DNA from: Frigidibacter sp. SD6-1
Lineage (GTDB): Bacteria; Pseudomonadota; Alphaproteobacteria; Rhodobacterales; Rhodobacteraceae
Direction: 5' to 3'
Assembly (NCBI RefSeq): GCF_030143255.1
Contig: NZ_JARJNR010000006.1
Coordinates: forward strand, 1 to 64,000
Length of the DNA: 64,000 nt
Shown: positions 34,681 through 43,824 of the stretch, in pieces
Layout: each line of letters starts with the position of its first letter
Position numbering within the stretch: position 1 is the first letter of the stretch
Translations under genes and position numbers: made by a program
The notes under the pieces: generated by a model
Told to the model about the DNA's origin: nothing
Databases searched by the model: none
The model's input: only the letters and a program-made list of their open reading frames with translations

Positions 34681-36093
34681 ATGCTGAAGAAAGCAATCAT
34701 GGTGGTGTCGGGCAATGCCTTTGCCTCGATCTTCCTTCTCTTGCGCAACCTGATCGTCGCGCGGCTGATGAGCCCGGAGAATTACGGCATCGCCTCGACC
34801 TATGCGATCTCGATGTCGGTGGTGGAGATGCTGTCCTACCTCGGGCTCAACCAGCTGATGGTGGTCGACAAGGACGGCGACAATCCGCGTTTCCAGGCGG
34901 CGATGCAGGGTTTTCAGGTGCTGCGGGGCACGTTTTCCGCCATCGTCCTCTTCCTCATCGCATACCCTTATGCGCAGTTTCTCGGTGTCGAGCGGGTGGC
35001 TTGGAGCTATGAGATCCTGGCGCTGATCCCGTTCATCAACGGCTTTCAGCACTACGATGTGCACCGCGAACGGCGGCATATGAATTTCACGCCGACGGTG
35101 CTGGTGAACTCGATCCCGGCCTTCGTCTCGGTCCTGTCGCTCTGGCCGCTGGCGCTGATGTTCGGCGATTACCGGATCATGCTCTTTGCGTTGTTCGCCC
35201 AGGCGATTGCCATGGTCGCGACAACGCATCTGACGGCGAAACGACCCTACCGGCTGACGCTCGATTTCGGTCTGATGAAACATGCGGCCCTTTTCGGCTG
35301 GCCGCTGCTTCTGGACGGCGCGCTGATCTTCGGCGCTTTCAACGGCGAGCGGCTGATCGTGCTCAGGGAGCTGGGCGTGACGCAGTTCGCCTTTTTCTCG
35401 ATGGCCTTCACGCTGACGCTGACCCCGACAGTCGTTCTGTTCAATTCCTTTCAGTCGCTGTTCCTGCCACAGTTGACCGCAGCGCGCGCGGACCCTGCCG
35501 CATTCCAGCGCCTGTCGGTCGCGGCAATCGAGTCGAACCTCGCGATCGCCGTTCTATTGATGATGGGGACAGCGATCGTCGGTGGGCCGCTGACCTATCT
35601 GCTTTTAGGGCCCAAATACCTGTCGATCCTGGGCGTGCTTGTGCCCATCGCCGCGCTACAGGCAATCCGCATCGCCAAGAGCGGCGCGAACATCGTCGCC
35701 TTGGCCATAGGGAAATCGCAAAGTTCGATGTGGTGCAACCTGATCCGGGTCGCTTCGCTGCCTTTCTCCTGGTGGGTGGCGATCCGGACCGGGGACATAT
35801 TCACCATCATCTGGATCGTCTGCGTGGCAGAGGGCCTGGCCTTCGCGCTTTCCATGGTGCTCGCGAAGAAATGGGCTGGCATTCAGCTGAGACCGTTGAT
35901 CCTGCCGGTCGGCCTGACTGCCGCACTGACCGGCTTTGCCGTCTATGACAGCTTTGCCCATCCGCCGGTGCAATCCATGCTGGACCATCTGCATTGGGGG
36001 CTGCTGTTGATCTTCGCGCTCGGGATGGTTTCCCTGCTGACCATGACAGGGATGCGGCATTTCGCGACCGAATGGTGGCGGGGGCGCCGATGA
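34681..36093 (+). CDS. Polysaccharide flippase, Wzx/MATE-like membrane protein
   Basis: The 470-residue protein has about 12-14 hydrophobic helices and the N-terminal pattern (NAFASIFLLLRNLIVARLMSPENYG) typical of Wzx/RfbX oligosaccharide flippases, which move lipid-linked repeat units across the inner membrane. The start at MLKKAIMV is chosen because it begins just before the first helix; upstream TTG starts would add an unstructured leader. Its stop overlaps the GT2 gene by ATGA, linking it to exopolysaccharide assembly. Confidence 0.88.
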   Translation: MLKKAIMVVSGNAFASIFLLLRNLIVARLMSPENYGIASTYAISMSVVEMLSYLGLNQLMVVDKDGDNPRFQAAMQGFQVLRGTFSAIVLFLIAYPYAQFLGVERVAWSYEILALIPFINGFQHYDVHRERRHMNFTPTVLVNSIPAFVSVLSLWPLALMFGDYRIMLFALFAQAIAMVATTHLTAKRPYRLTLDFGLMKHAALFGWPLLLDGALIFGAFNGERLIVLRELGVTQFAFFSMAFTLTLTPTVVLFNSFQSLFLPQLTAARADPAAFQRLSVAAIESNLAIAVLLMMGTAIVGGPLTYLLLGPKYLSILGVLVPIAALQAIRIAKSGANIVALAIGKSQSSMWCNLIRVASLPFSWWVAIRTGDIFTIIWIVCVAEGLAFALSMVLAKKWAGIQLRPLILPVGLTAALTGFAVYDSFAHPPVQSMLDHLHWGLLLIFALGMVSLLTMTGMRHFATEWWRGRR

Positions 36094-37121
36094 GCGGGTC
36101 AGGTGAACAGAACCGCCGGGGGTCGCCGACGATTGGTGTGGTGATCGTCACTTTCAACGCCGCCGATGTGATCGGCGAATGCCTCACGAGCCTTTTGTCG
36201 CAGACGGGTGAGCGACCAGGCATAGTCGTCGTGGACAACCAGTCGACCGACGGCACGGTCGGCGCGATCCGCGACTGGGCGGCCGCGCCCGGGCGGCCAT
36301 GCCTGAGCGAGCAAAATTGGCCTTCGGCGGCCACTCCGGCCGACGGGCTTTGCCTGATCCATTCCGGCGCCAACCGGGGGTTCGCGGGCGGGGTGAATAT
36401 CGGGCTCGCGGCCCTCGCCGACCGGCCGGAGATCGGGCATTTCTGGGTGCTCAACCCCGATGCCTTCGCCGATCCCGGCGCGACGGACGCGATCCTGGCC
36501 GCCGCCGCGCGCTGGCCGGGCTACGGCATTATGGGCGGGCGGGTGCAATATGCAGAGCCGCCCTGCAACATCCAGATCGACGGCGGCACGATCAACCGCT
36601 GGACCGGCGTGACCGGCAATATCAACCTCGGCCGCCCGGCGAGCATGCCGCAGCCCGAGGCGCAGGAGGTGGACTTCGTCACCGGCGCCAATCTGGTCGT
36701 TTCGCGGCGCTTCTACGAGAAGGTCGGGCCGATGCGCGAGGATTACTTCCTCTATTACGAAGAGGTGGACTGGGCGCTGAGGCGCGGCGATCTGGCACTG
36801 GTGGTGGCACCGGGTTTTCTTGTCCACCATCACGCGGGAACGGCGATCGGTTCGCCCACGCTGAACCGCCTCGCCTCGCCTTTCTCGATCTGGTTCAAAT
36901 ACCGGGGCCGGATGAAGTTCGTGCGCCGCTTCCTGCCCCTGTCCTGGCCGCTGGCGATGGCGCACGCGACCGCGAAGGCGATGCAGCTGGCGCTGAAAGG
37001 CGCCTGGCCGCAGGCGCTGACCATCCTTGCAGCGGTCTACGGCCTGCCCGCGCCGCGCATGGTGCGCGACCGGCTGACGCCGGACGCGCAGGAGATCGCC
37101 TTTGGCAAGCGCGGGCGCTAG
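36090..37121 (+). CDS. Glycosyltransferase family 2
   Basis: The 343-residue protein has the GT-A fold: GVVIVTFNAADVI at the N-terminus, VVVDNQSTDGT, a donor-binding NPDAF in place of a strict DxD, and an FLYYEEVDWALR acceptor-side motif typical of rhamnosyl-type GT2 enzymes. It should add a sugar to the lipid-linked repeat unit at the cytoplasmic face. It is ATGA-coupled to the flippase; its last 20 bases overlap the next gene. Confidence 0.9.
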   Translation: MSGSGEQNRRGSPTIGVVIVTFNAADVIGECLTSLLSQTGERPGIVVVDNQSTDGTVGAIRDWAAAPGRPCLSEQNWPSAATPADGLCLIHSGANRGFAGGVNIGLAALADRPEIGHFWVLNPDAFADPGATDAILAAAARWPGYGIMGGRVQYAEPPCNIQIDGGTINRWTGVTGNINLGRPASMPQPEAQEVDFVTGANLVVSRRFYEKVGPMREDYFLYYEEVDWALRRGDLALVVAPGFLVHHHAGTAIGSPTLNRLASPFSIWFKYRGRMKFVRRFLPLSWPLAMAHATAKAMQLALKGAWPQALTILAAVYGLPAPRMVRDRLTPDAQEIAFGKRGR

Positions 37122-38025
37122 GCGCGGCCTCCTCGCTTTGCTCGCGACGGCCGCGGCGGCTGGCGCCGCCTGGGCCGATGGCCCCGGGCAGGCGCGGCTG
37201 CTGGGGTCCGTGATCTGGGAGGATCAGTCGGCCGAGTTCGGCGGTCTTTCCGGTTTCACCTTCACAGAGCCGGGCGGCGCGTTCTATGCAGTCAGCGATC
37301 ATGGCCTGTTGCTGAGCGGCCTTATCCTGCGCGACGCGGCGGGCGTGATCTCTGGCGTCGAGGCGACAGGCGCCGCGCGCTTTATCGACAACAAGGGCGA
37401 ACCGGCACGGGGCTTCCATGGCGATGCCGAAGCAGTGCGGGTCGCGCCGGACGGCGCTATCCTTGTCGCATTCGAAAGCTATGCGCGTGTCGCGCGCTTC
37501 CGCCCGCCCGGGATGCAGCCCGAACCAATGCAGGACTGGGACCGGTTCCGCGCGATCTGGGGCAATGAGGGGATGGAATCGCTTGCCCTGAGCGACGACG
37601 GCCGCGTAATGACCCTTCGGGAAGCGCCCGGCCCCGACGGCTATGCGAGCTTTCTCTATCGCGGCGGGCGGACATGGGTGACGGGCCCGAGCCTTGTCAC
37701 CGACGGCAGTTTCGCTGCGGTGGATGCCGACTTCGGCCCCGACGGGCGGCTTTATGTGCTCGAACGTTCCTATTCGATCCTGTCCGGCTATCAGACGCGC
37801 ATTTCCGCCTACAGGGCAGAGGGCGAGGGGTTCGGCGCGCCCGACGTGCTTTTGCAGACCGAGGCAGGCGCCTTCGGCGATTTCGAAGGAATGGATGTCT
37901 GGCGCGATCCGGCGGGGCGCATGATTGCCACGCTGATTTCCGACAACAATTTCGTCTCCTTGATCCCGACCGTCATCGCGGAGTTCGAATTGCCCGCCGG
38001 GGCTTTGCAGGAGCAGAGCCCGTGA
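37102..38025 (+). CDS. Exported esterase-like phytase-family protein
   Basis: The 307-residue product reads from a TTG start inside the GT2 gene. It has a signal peptide (LLALLATAAAAGAAWADG) and a beta-propeller-like sequence with GGLSGFTF, GNEGMESLAL, DADFGPDGRLYVLER and FEGMDVW blocks. These fit the esterase-like activity of phytase domain family common in alphaproteobacteria. The function in the family is mostly unproven. It is probably periplasmic. A later start would remove the leader, so TTG is preferred. Confidence 0.8.
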   Translation: MASAGARRGLLALLATAAAAGAAWADGPGQARLLGSVIWEDQSAEFGGLSGFTFTEPGGAFYAVSDHGLLLSGLILRDAAGVISGVEATGAARFIDNKGEPARGFHGDAEAVRVAPDGAILVAFESYARVARFRPPGMQPEPMQDWDRFRAIWGNEGMESLALSDDGRVMTLREAPGPDGYASFLYRGGRTWVTGPSLVTDGSFAAVDADFGPDGRLYVLERSYSILSGYQTRISAYRAEGEGFGAPDVLLQTEAGAFGDFEGMDVWRDPAGRMIATLISDNNFVSLIPTVIAEFELPAGALQEQSP

Positions 38026-38062
38026 GATACTGCGTTGGACCAGTGAAACCGGAGCCCTTGAG

Positions 38063-39271
38063 ATGATGTCACCGACCGGGCGGCGCATTCTGATCGTCGT
38101 CGAGAACCTGCCCGTGCCGCTCGACCGCCGAGTCTGGCTGGAAGCTACAACGCTGAAGGCGGCGGGCTATGAGGTGAGCGTGATCTGCCCAACCGGGCGC
38201 GGCTGGGACAAGCACTACGAGGAAATCGAGGGCATCCATATCTACCGCTACCCCGAACCGGTCGAGGCCCATTCCGGCGCCATAGCCTATGCGCGGGAAT
38301 ATCTGCATTCGCTGGTCCATTGGTTCCGGCTGGCCCGCAAGGTGCGGCGCGAACGTGGCTTCGACGTGATCCAGGGCTGCAACCCGCCCGACCTGATCTT
38401 CCTTCTGGCCTGGTGGTACCGGCTGCGGGGCGTGCGCTACCTTTTCGACCATCACGATGTCTGCCCGGAACTGTTCGAAGCCAAGTTCGGCAGGAAGGGC
38501 CTCCTTTACAAGATCATGCTGATCTGGGAGCGGATGACCTTCGCCACCGCCTCCGTCTCGATCGCCACCAATGAAAGCTTCCGCGAGATCGCCCTGCGGC
38601 GTGGAAAGATGCGGCCCGAGGATGTGTTCGTCGTCCGCTCCGCCCCCAAGATCGAGAAGTTCGAGATCCGCCCCGCCGATCCGGCGATGCGCAAGGGCGC
38701 GGGCACGGTTCTGGGCTATGTCGGCGTGATCGGCCAGCAGGAGGGGATGGATCTTCTGGTCGCCGCCGCCGATCACCTGATCCGGGTCATCGGGCGCGGC
38801 GATGTGCATTTCCTGATCGTCGGCTTCGGGCCGGAATTGCCGAATGTCGAGGCGGATGTGGCCGCCCGGGGCCTGTCGGACCACTTCACCTTCACCGGGC
38901 CGCTTTATGGCGGCGACCTGTTGAGGGCGCTCAATTCCTGCGACATCGGCGTCAGCCCCGACCCGAAGAATGCGATGAACGACATTTCCACCATGAACAA
39001 GGTCATGGAATATATGACGCTGGAAAAGCCGGTGGTGCAGTTCGACCTGAAGGAGGGCCGGGCCTCGGCGGGCGAAGCGTCGGTCTATGCCAGTGCCAAC
39101 GACCCGGTCGATTTCGCGGCGAAGATCGCCCTTCTGATGGACGCGCCAGAGCGGCGGCGCGAGATGGGGCGGATCGGGCGGGAACGGGTGTTGCGGGAGC
39201 TGAGCTGGGCCCATTCGGCGCCGAAGCTTCTGGCGGCCTACGACCGGGTCTTCGCCAAGCTTGGACGCTGA
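38063..39271 (+). CDS. Glycosyltransferase family 4
   Basis: The 402-residue GT-B enzyme starts RRILIVVENLPVPLDRRVWLEA, the usual opening for exopolysaccharide GT4 proteins. It has the second-domain block GYVGVIGQQEGMDLL and the donor-site end PDPKNAMNDISTMNKVMEYM, in place of the more common E-x7-E form. A GGAG eight bases before the ATG supports the start. Its last 34 bases overlap the convergent rhomboid gene. Confidence 0.92.
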   Translation: MMSPTGRRILIVVENLPVPLDRRVWLEATTLKAAGYEVSVICPTGRGWDKHYEEIEGIHIYRYPEPVEAHSGAIAYAREYLHSLVHWFRLARKVRRERGFDVIQGCNPPDLIFLLAWWYRLRGVRYLFDHHDVCPELFEAKFGRKGLLYKIMLIWERMTFATASVSIATNESFREIALRRGKMRPEDVFVVRSAPKIEKFEIRPADPAMRKGAGTVLGYVGVIGQQEGMDLLVAAADHLIRVIGRGDVHFLIVGFGPELPNVEADVAARGLSDHFTFTGPLYGGDLLRALNSCDIGVSPDPKNAMNDISTMNKVMEYMTLEKPVVQFDLKEGRASAGEASVYASANDPVDFAAKIALLMDAPERRREMGRIGRERVLRELSWAHSAPKLLAAYDRVFAKLGR

Positions 39272-39867
39272 GGCGGCAAGACCCACGCCAAGAGGAGACC
39301 GCCGAGGAACCCGCCAAGATGGGTCTGCCAGGCGATCGTGTCGGGAATCGCCAGCATCAGCCCGCCGTTAAGGACGACGAGAAGAACCAACTGCTGCCCG
39401 GCCCAGCGAACGGCGCGGCGCCGGTCAGCGAAGAGGCGGAAGCGCCAGCCGAGGACGAGCGCGTAGAGACCGAACAAGGCGCCCGAGGCGCCGACCATCG
39501 GCTGGCCGTCCCGCTGAAGAAGCGCATAGCCAAGCCCACCTGCCACCGCGAGCGCGAGATAGAGGAGGAGGAAGCGCAAGGCGCCGAGCCGCGCTGCGGG
39601 CCAGCGGCCCAGCGGGAAGAGCGCCAGCATGTTCATCAGGAAGTGCGCGGGGTTCGCGTGCAGGAAGGCATAGGTGAGATACATCAGGAAGATCTGGCCC
39701 GGATAGGCAGCCCAGTGCGGCGGCACGGGCCAGAAGGCGAACCGGTCGGCGAGGGTCAGGCGCAGGTAGCGAAGCGGGATGAGACCGTAGTCAGAGGCGC
39801 TGGCCAAAAGTTCAGGCACCAGGCAAAGGATCAGGACAAGCCACAGCGTGCCCTGACCACGCCGCAT
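39238..39867 (-). CDS. Rhomboid-family intramembrane serine protease
   Basis: The 209-residue membrane protein has six or so hydrophobic helices and the rhomboid marks: HANPAHFLMNM in helix 2, GASGALFG with nucleophile Ser128, and His183 in THLGGFLGG. It should cleave within or near membrane segments of other proteins. It lies behind the exosortase gene on the same strand with a 43-base gap, so it may be co-transcribed. A role in trimming the exosortase cargo is only a guess. The start MRRGQGTLW is preferred to an upstream ATG at 39909. Confidence 0.85.
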   Translation of the reverse strand: MRRGQGTLWLVLILCLVPELLASASDYGLIPLRYLRLTLADRFAFWPVPPHWAAYPGQIFLMYLTYAFLHANPAHFLMNMLALFPLGRWPAARLGALRFLLLYLALAVAGGLGYALLQRDGQPMVGASGALFGLYALVLGWRFRLFADRRRAVRWAGQQLVLLVVLNGGLMLAIPDTIAWQTHLGGFLGGLLLAWVLPPQRPSLAKTRS

Positions 39868-39910
39868 GGACTGCCCCCTGCCCCGCCCGGTTACAGGAAC
39901 CCGGACCAAA

Positions 39911-41521
39911 TCAGAACGGCACGTATTTCGGCAGAGATTTCAAACTCTCGGCCATGAAGCGTATAAGCCGCGCCTCGGCCTCCGCCTCGGTCTCGCCCGG
40001 ATTGATCGGCGTGACGTAGCGGACGAGCGCGCCGTCGGTCCGCCCCTTGGCAAGGCTGTCGTAAAGCACGTTCAGCTTGGCGCGGAAATCGTTGGTCTCG
40101 CGCGTGCCACGCCCTTCGAACCAGTAATAGACCAGCTGCTTCATCAGCCCTTTCTGGATGATCGCGCGGTTGGCGGCGAAGGTGCCGTAACCCGCCGCTG
40201 TCATGTCGACCGGCACCGATTGCAGGCTGAAGATTTCCCAGCCGCCCGACGGCAGGCAGACCTCGGGCGAATGGATGCCCTGGCCTTCGGTCTGCTTGCG
40301 ATAATAGGCGACGAAGAGCGCCACTACATCCTTCTCTGCGGGCGCCTTGTAAACCGTGTTCACGTAATCGTCGGCGGCGAGCACTTTCTCGATTTCCGGC
40401 TCAAGCCGCTGGCTGTAGCCCGACCAGCCCGCGATCTCGCGCGGGTAAAGCGTCAGGTTGGTGCGCGCGGGCTCGATCACCGCCTTGGCGGGGGCGAAGT
40501 GCCAGGCGCCCGATACGGCACCGGTGAGCATCACCGCGCCGGCAAGGAACAAGGTTGGGCGCAGCGTCAGCACGCGGGCGAGGATGCGGCCGAACCCCTC
40601 GAAATCAAGGTCGATCGCCTCGGACAGGGGTTTGGGATTGGGCGTCAGCCGCTGCAGCGCGATGGCCATGGCAAAAAGGATGAGGACGCACAGGAGGAAG
40701 ACCACCCAGCCTTCGAAGAAATGCAGGAAGCCCTCGGCCTGCTTAATCCCGTAGCGGTCGACAAGGATGCCGATCACGCCGATCCGGAAGGAATTCATCA
40801 AGACGGTGATCGGCGCGGCGGACAGAAGAAGCACGATCTTGTGCCAAAGCGGACCGCGATAGAGGATCGAGAAGAGGTAGGAGAAGCTGAGGATCGGGAA
40901 GAGGTAGCGCAGGCCCGAGCAAGCCTCGGCCACCTGGAGCTTGTAGACCCCGAGGTCGATCACATTGCCTTCCAGATAGACGGCAACGCCCGCGAGACTG
41001 ACGAACCAGACCCCGATCGCCGAGGATATCCATTGCAGGAAGATCGTGAGCTTCCAGTAGAGGATCTGCGGCAGGGGCAGCATGAAGACCAGATGGAAGA
41101 CCGGCAACTGGTGGCGCCGCCCGCGCCGCCAGCCAAAGATCGCGATCACCACGCCGGAGACCCAGAAGATGTACGCATAGGTCACGATGTCGGGCACGCG
41201 CATGAAATTGCCCAGAAGCGCCACGAGGAGCGACGCACCGATCAGAAGAAGACCCTGCCAGCCATCACGCACCTGCGCAACCGGCCAAGGCTCGCGCCGC
41301 ATCTCGCGCAGGAAGAGATAGAGCGAGATCAGCGGGATAAGCGGGCCGTGGCTGTATTCGGCCGTGGACCAGGCGGCCGCAAGCGAGCGGAAGCCGATCC
41401 AGAAGATCGGCAGTGACGCAAGACAGAGAAGCGCAAACAGGCCAAAGCCCGCCGGGCTCAGCGCAAGCGCCGAGCCGGTGGTGGATGTCTGGCCTCGAAC
41501 TCTGCTGGTCTCTGTCATCAT
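39911..41521 (-). CDS. xrtD: Exosortase with C-terminal EpsI domain (XrtD-like)
   Basis: The 536-residue protein combines a polytopic exosortase (about 1-300) with an EpsI-type periplasmic domain (about 340-536, [30 protein letters not shown]). Exosortase catalytic residues are present: Cys201 in EACSGLRYL, Arg246 in [10 protein letters not shown] and His267 in GFLHFFEGW. It should cleave proteins bearing a PEP-CTERM-like tail. A fitting cargo with a VPVPA tail is encoded at 50914-51570, so the XrtD (VPLPA-CTERM) class is the best guess. It is surrounded by exopolysaccharide genes, as usual for exosortases. Confidence 0.9.
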   Translation of the reverse strand: MMTETSRVRGQTSTTGSALALSPAGFGLFALLCLASLPIFWIGFRSLAAAWSTAEYSHGPLIPLISLYLFLREMRREPWPVAQVRDGWQGLLLIGASLLVALLGNFMRVPDIVTYAYIFWVSGVVIAIFGWRRGRRHQLPVFHLVFMLPLPQILYWKLTIFLQWISSAIGVWFVSLAGVAVYLEGNVIDLGVYKLQVAEACSGLRYLFPILSFSYLFSILYRGPLWHKIVLLLSAAPITVLMNSFRIGVIGILVDRYGIKQAEGFLHFFEGWVVFLLCVLILFAMAIALQRLTPNPKPLSEAIDLDFEGFGRILARVLTLRPTLFLAGAVMLTGAVSGAWHFAPAKAVIEPARTNLTLYPREIAGWSGYSQRLEPEIEKVLAADDYVNTVYKAPAEKDVVALFVAYYRKQTEGQGIHSPEVCLPSGGWEIFSLQSVPVDMTAAGYGTFAANRAIIQKGLMKQLVYYWFEGRGTRETNDFRAKLNVLYDSLAKGRTDGALVRYVTPINPGETEAEAEARLIRFMAESLKSLPKYVPF

Positions 41522-41612
41522 TTTCCGCAGGTTACCTGACCCTTATAGGTCAAAGTCCGGCGCCGGCGTAATCAAATAAGCGCAGGTTCTTCGTCTGGTC
41601 CGGGTCACGCCC

Positions 41613-41636
41613 GCCCCGGAAACAATGGGCCGGGGC
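41613..41636 (-). other. Hairpin in the gap between the barrel and exosortase genes
   Basis: GCCCCGG (41613-41619) pairs with CCGGGGC (41630-41636) around a ten-base loop, 14 bases after the barrel stop. It lacks a T-run, so it may slow but not end transcription, or protect the upstream message. Confidence 0.35.
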
Positions 41637-41649
41637 AAAGCGCGCCGTT

Positions 41650-43047
41650 TCACGGACGATAGCTGAAATTCCGCCCGAGCGTCACGAAGAGCGAGGTCGA
41701 ATCCGCGTCGGCCAGACCGGTTTCCTTGCGTTGCCGGTATTCGACGCCGCCTGTCAGGTTCCAGTCGGCAGTCAGGTCGCGGCTGTAGGTCGCCTGAAGC
41801 GTCGTCAGTTCGACCGTGTCGCCCGGCGCGAAAATGCTGGTGCTGGTGTCCTGCTCGCCCCAATCGAGGCTGAGCCTGAGCCGCGAGATCGTGTCGATCG
41901 GGTGGGTGTAGTCGACACCGATCCTGGTATCGACCACTTCCTGGTCGTTGTTGTTGGTCGAGGCGCTGCGATCAAGCGACAGGGTCAGCGTGTCGGACGG
42001 CAGCTGGATATTATAGGCAATCGAGGCGATCCAGCCCATGTCGCCGATATCGGCGTCCGTGACACCGAGCGAGGCGCGCAGATTGCCGCGCGGCAGCTGC
42101 AGGTCGCGACCAAAGGTCAGGGTCGAGCGGCGGCCGTTCTGGTTGACCGAGGATTTGAAGGCCCCGAAAGCAGAGCCGTTCGGCAAGGCTTTGGTCAGCC
42201 GAAGATCGGACGACAGGCCATCCCGGTTTGTCGTGCCGGTGTTGCGGACGGTTTCCACATCGGTCAGGCCGATCTGGCCGTCGAAAGTCAGGACCGAATT
42301 GATCTCGTAGGCGAGGCCCACCGAAAGGTCCTGCGTTGTCCGCCTGGTCTGGAATGCGTCATTCGCCTCATACCGCGACAGGCCAGCGACAAGGCGCGCG
42401 GTCGCAACCGGGCTCAGCCGGAACTTGAGCGTGCCGGTCGCGCTGTTTGTCTCGGTATCGAAGATGCGCGGATTGAGGACGTTGCTGTAATCCTTCTCGG
42501 CATGCTTCAGGTCGATCGTGAAGCCAAGCGGCGCGGTCAGGCCCACCTCGTATTTCAGGCCGAGGTTGGTGTCGCGCAAGGTGCCGCCATTGCCGACCAA
42601 TGTCCCGAACTGCTGTTCTTCCCGTTCCACCTGGAACGGGTTGAGGAACTCGCGATCGACGTCGCGGTAGCTGCCCGTCAGCGTCAGGCGGCTGTTCACG
42701 CTGTCGGTGACATAGCGAAGTTTCAACGTCGGATCTTCAAGTCCGCTGACCGAACGGCCGGGAATATCGGCAAAGCGCAGGACGCCTGTCGCAAGGATCG
42801 ACAGATCGTGCGCCGAATTCCTGCTGGTGAGGCCGAAGCTCAGATTGGTGTCTGAGATCATGGTATCGCCGGCGCCGCCGCCGGGCGTCAGGGCGAAATT
42901 GTCATCGTACTTCAGCGTCGTGCTGACGCCTATGTCGACCTGAAGCCCTCCGGATGCACCTGTGCCTCCCTGTTGAGGGGAGGCGTAGGTCGGCCAGAGT
43001 GTTGCGAGTGCGGCGATGACCGCCAGTCTGCTCGTCGTTGATCCCAC
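41650..43047 (-). CDS. Outer-membrane beta-barrel of the exosortase/EPS locus
   Basis: The 465-residue product has a signal peptide ending near SPQQ and then alternating polar/hydrophobic strands (LKYDDNFAL, LTGSYRDVDREF, LSLDWGEQDTS) throughout. This is the pattern of the PEP-CTERM-associated outer-membrane beta-barrel family found with exosortases. It may form an outer-membrane pore or anchor. It is 15 bases downstream of the OPX gene, in the same operon. No enzyme motif is seen. Confidence 0.8.
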   Translation of the reverse strand: MGSTTSRLAVIAALATLWPTYASPQQGGTGASGGLQVDIGVSTTLKYDDNFALTPGGGAGDTMISDTNLSFGLTSRNSAHDLSILATGVLRFADIPGRSVSGLEDPTLKLRYVTDSVNSRLTLTGSYRDVDREFLNPFQVEREEQQFGTLVGNGGTLRDTNLGLKYEVGLTAPLGFTIDLKHAEKDYSNVLNPRIFDTETNSATGTLKFRLSPVATARLVAGLSRYEANDAFQTRRTTQDLSVGLAYEINSVLTFDGQIGLTDVETVRNTGTTNRDGLSSDLRLTKALPNGSAFGAFKSSVNQNGRRSTLTFGRDLQLPRGNLRASLGVTDADIGDMGWIASIAYNIQLPSDTLTLSLDRSASTNNNDQEVVDTRIGVDYTHPIDTISRLRLSLDWGEQDTSTSIFAPGDTVELTTLQATYSRDLTADWNLTGGVEYRQRKETGLADADSTSLFVTLGRNFSYRP

Positions 43048-43062
43048 CCGATATCCTGCCTG

Positions 43063-43695
43063 TTATTCGAAGAGGCGGCGCTCCGGTACCACGATCACAT
43101 CGCCCTGACGCAGAACGATGACCGGCGCACTCGCACCCTGCTGCACTGCCTTGTAGTTATAGTTATATACCGTTTCCTTGCCGGATTTGGAATCCGCCCG
43201 GCGCAGCTGAATGCGCTTTGTTGCCGCAAAGCGCGTCAGGCCGCCGTTCTCGGCCAGGAACTGCAGAAGCGTGGTGCCGGGAACCACGTCCAGACGGCCG
43301 GGCTTGTTGAATTCGCCCATCGCATAGACCGACATCATGCCCGACTGCGTGACATTCTGCGCCGCAAGACCCGCGGCCGCGTTGGCCACCGCCTGCGTCG
43401 TCGGGTTGAGCTGTCCGACTGACAGGAACACCGTGGGCGGAGCGGCGAATTTCGAGGCGAGCGCAGCCGAGATCGACGAACGCATGCTGTCGATCGACTG
43501 GCCGCTGGCCTTGATCGCGCCGACAAGCGGCAGGCTGACCGTGCCGTCGGGCAGGACGAGGAGGTTCCGGTTGAGGCTCGGGTCTTCGAGGATTTCCATG
43601 TTCAGCACATCGCCGGACTGAATCCTGTAGGTCTGGGCAAGCGCCATGGGCGCGAGCATGAGGGCCAGCATGAGGCCGAGGAGGGTTCTGAGCAT
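43063..43695 (-). CDS. Polysaccharide export protein (OPX/Wza-like)
   Basis: The 210-residue exported protein has a signal peptide (MLRTLLGLMLALMLAPMALA) and the poly-export domain: YRIQSGDVLNMEILEDPSLN, VLPDGTVSLPLVG and a SLBB-like second part (VYAMGEFNKPGRLDVVPG). There is no lipobox cysteine at the cleavage site, so unlike Wza it is not a lipoprotein. It should form part of the periplasmic/outer-membrane export channel. A good promoter candidate lies just upstream. Confidence 0.93.
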   Translation of the reverse strand: MLRTLLGLMLALMLAPMALAQTYRIQSGDVLNMEILEDPSLNRNLLVLPDGTVSLPLVGAIKASGQSIDSMRSSISAALASKFAAPPTVFLSVGQLNPTTQAVANAAAGLAAQNVTQSGMMSVYAMGEFNKPGRLDVVPGTTLLQFLAENGGLTRFAATKRIQLRRADSKSGKETVYNYNYKAVQQGASAPVIVLRQGDVIVVPERRLFE

Positions 43696-43723
43696 TTTGG
43701 CACCCTATCTATTGATCGGACCC

Positions 43724-43751
43724 AGATTAGAAGCGGCCCGTTCTTTTTCAA
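43724..43751 (-). promoter_or_regulatory. Candidate sigma-70-type promoter for the OPX-barrel-exosortase operon
   Basis: On the minus strand TTGAAA (43751-43746), 16 bases and TAATCT (43729-43724) precede the OPX start by about 30 bases, inside an A+T-rich pocket. This suggests that OPX, barrel, exosortase and perhaps rhomboid form a unit separate from the TPR gene. Confidence 0.4.
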
Positions 43752-43824
43752 AACATTAACAAGACTCGAAACGGTTCGTAAACTCGATCGCAACGTTCGT
43801 GCCCGCGCGGCAACACCTTTATGG

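Noticed and set aside
39319-41416. Plus-strand open frames of 212 and 516 codons opposite rhomboid and exosortase
   Set aside because: The minus strand has catalytic motifs and membrane helices; the + strand frames are charged shadows without motifs.
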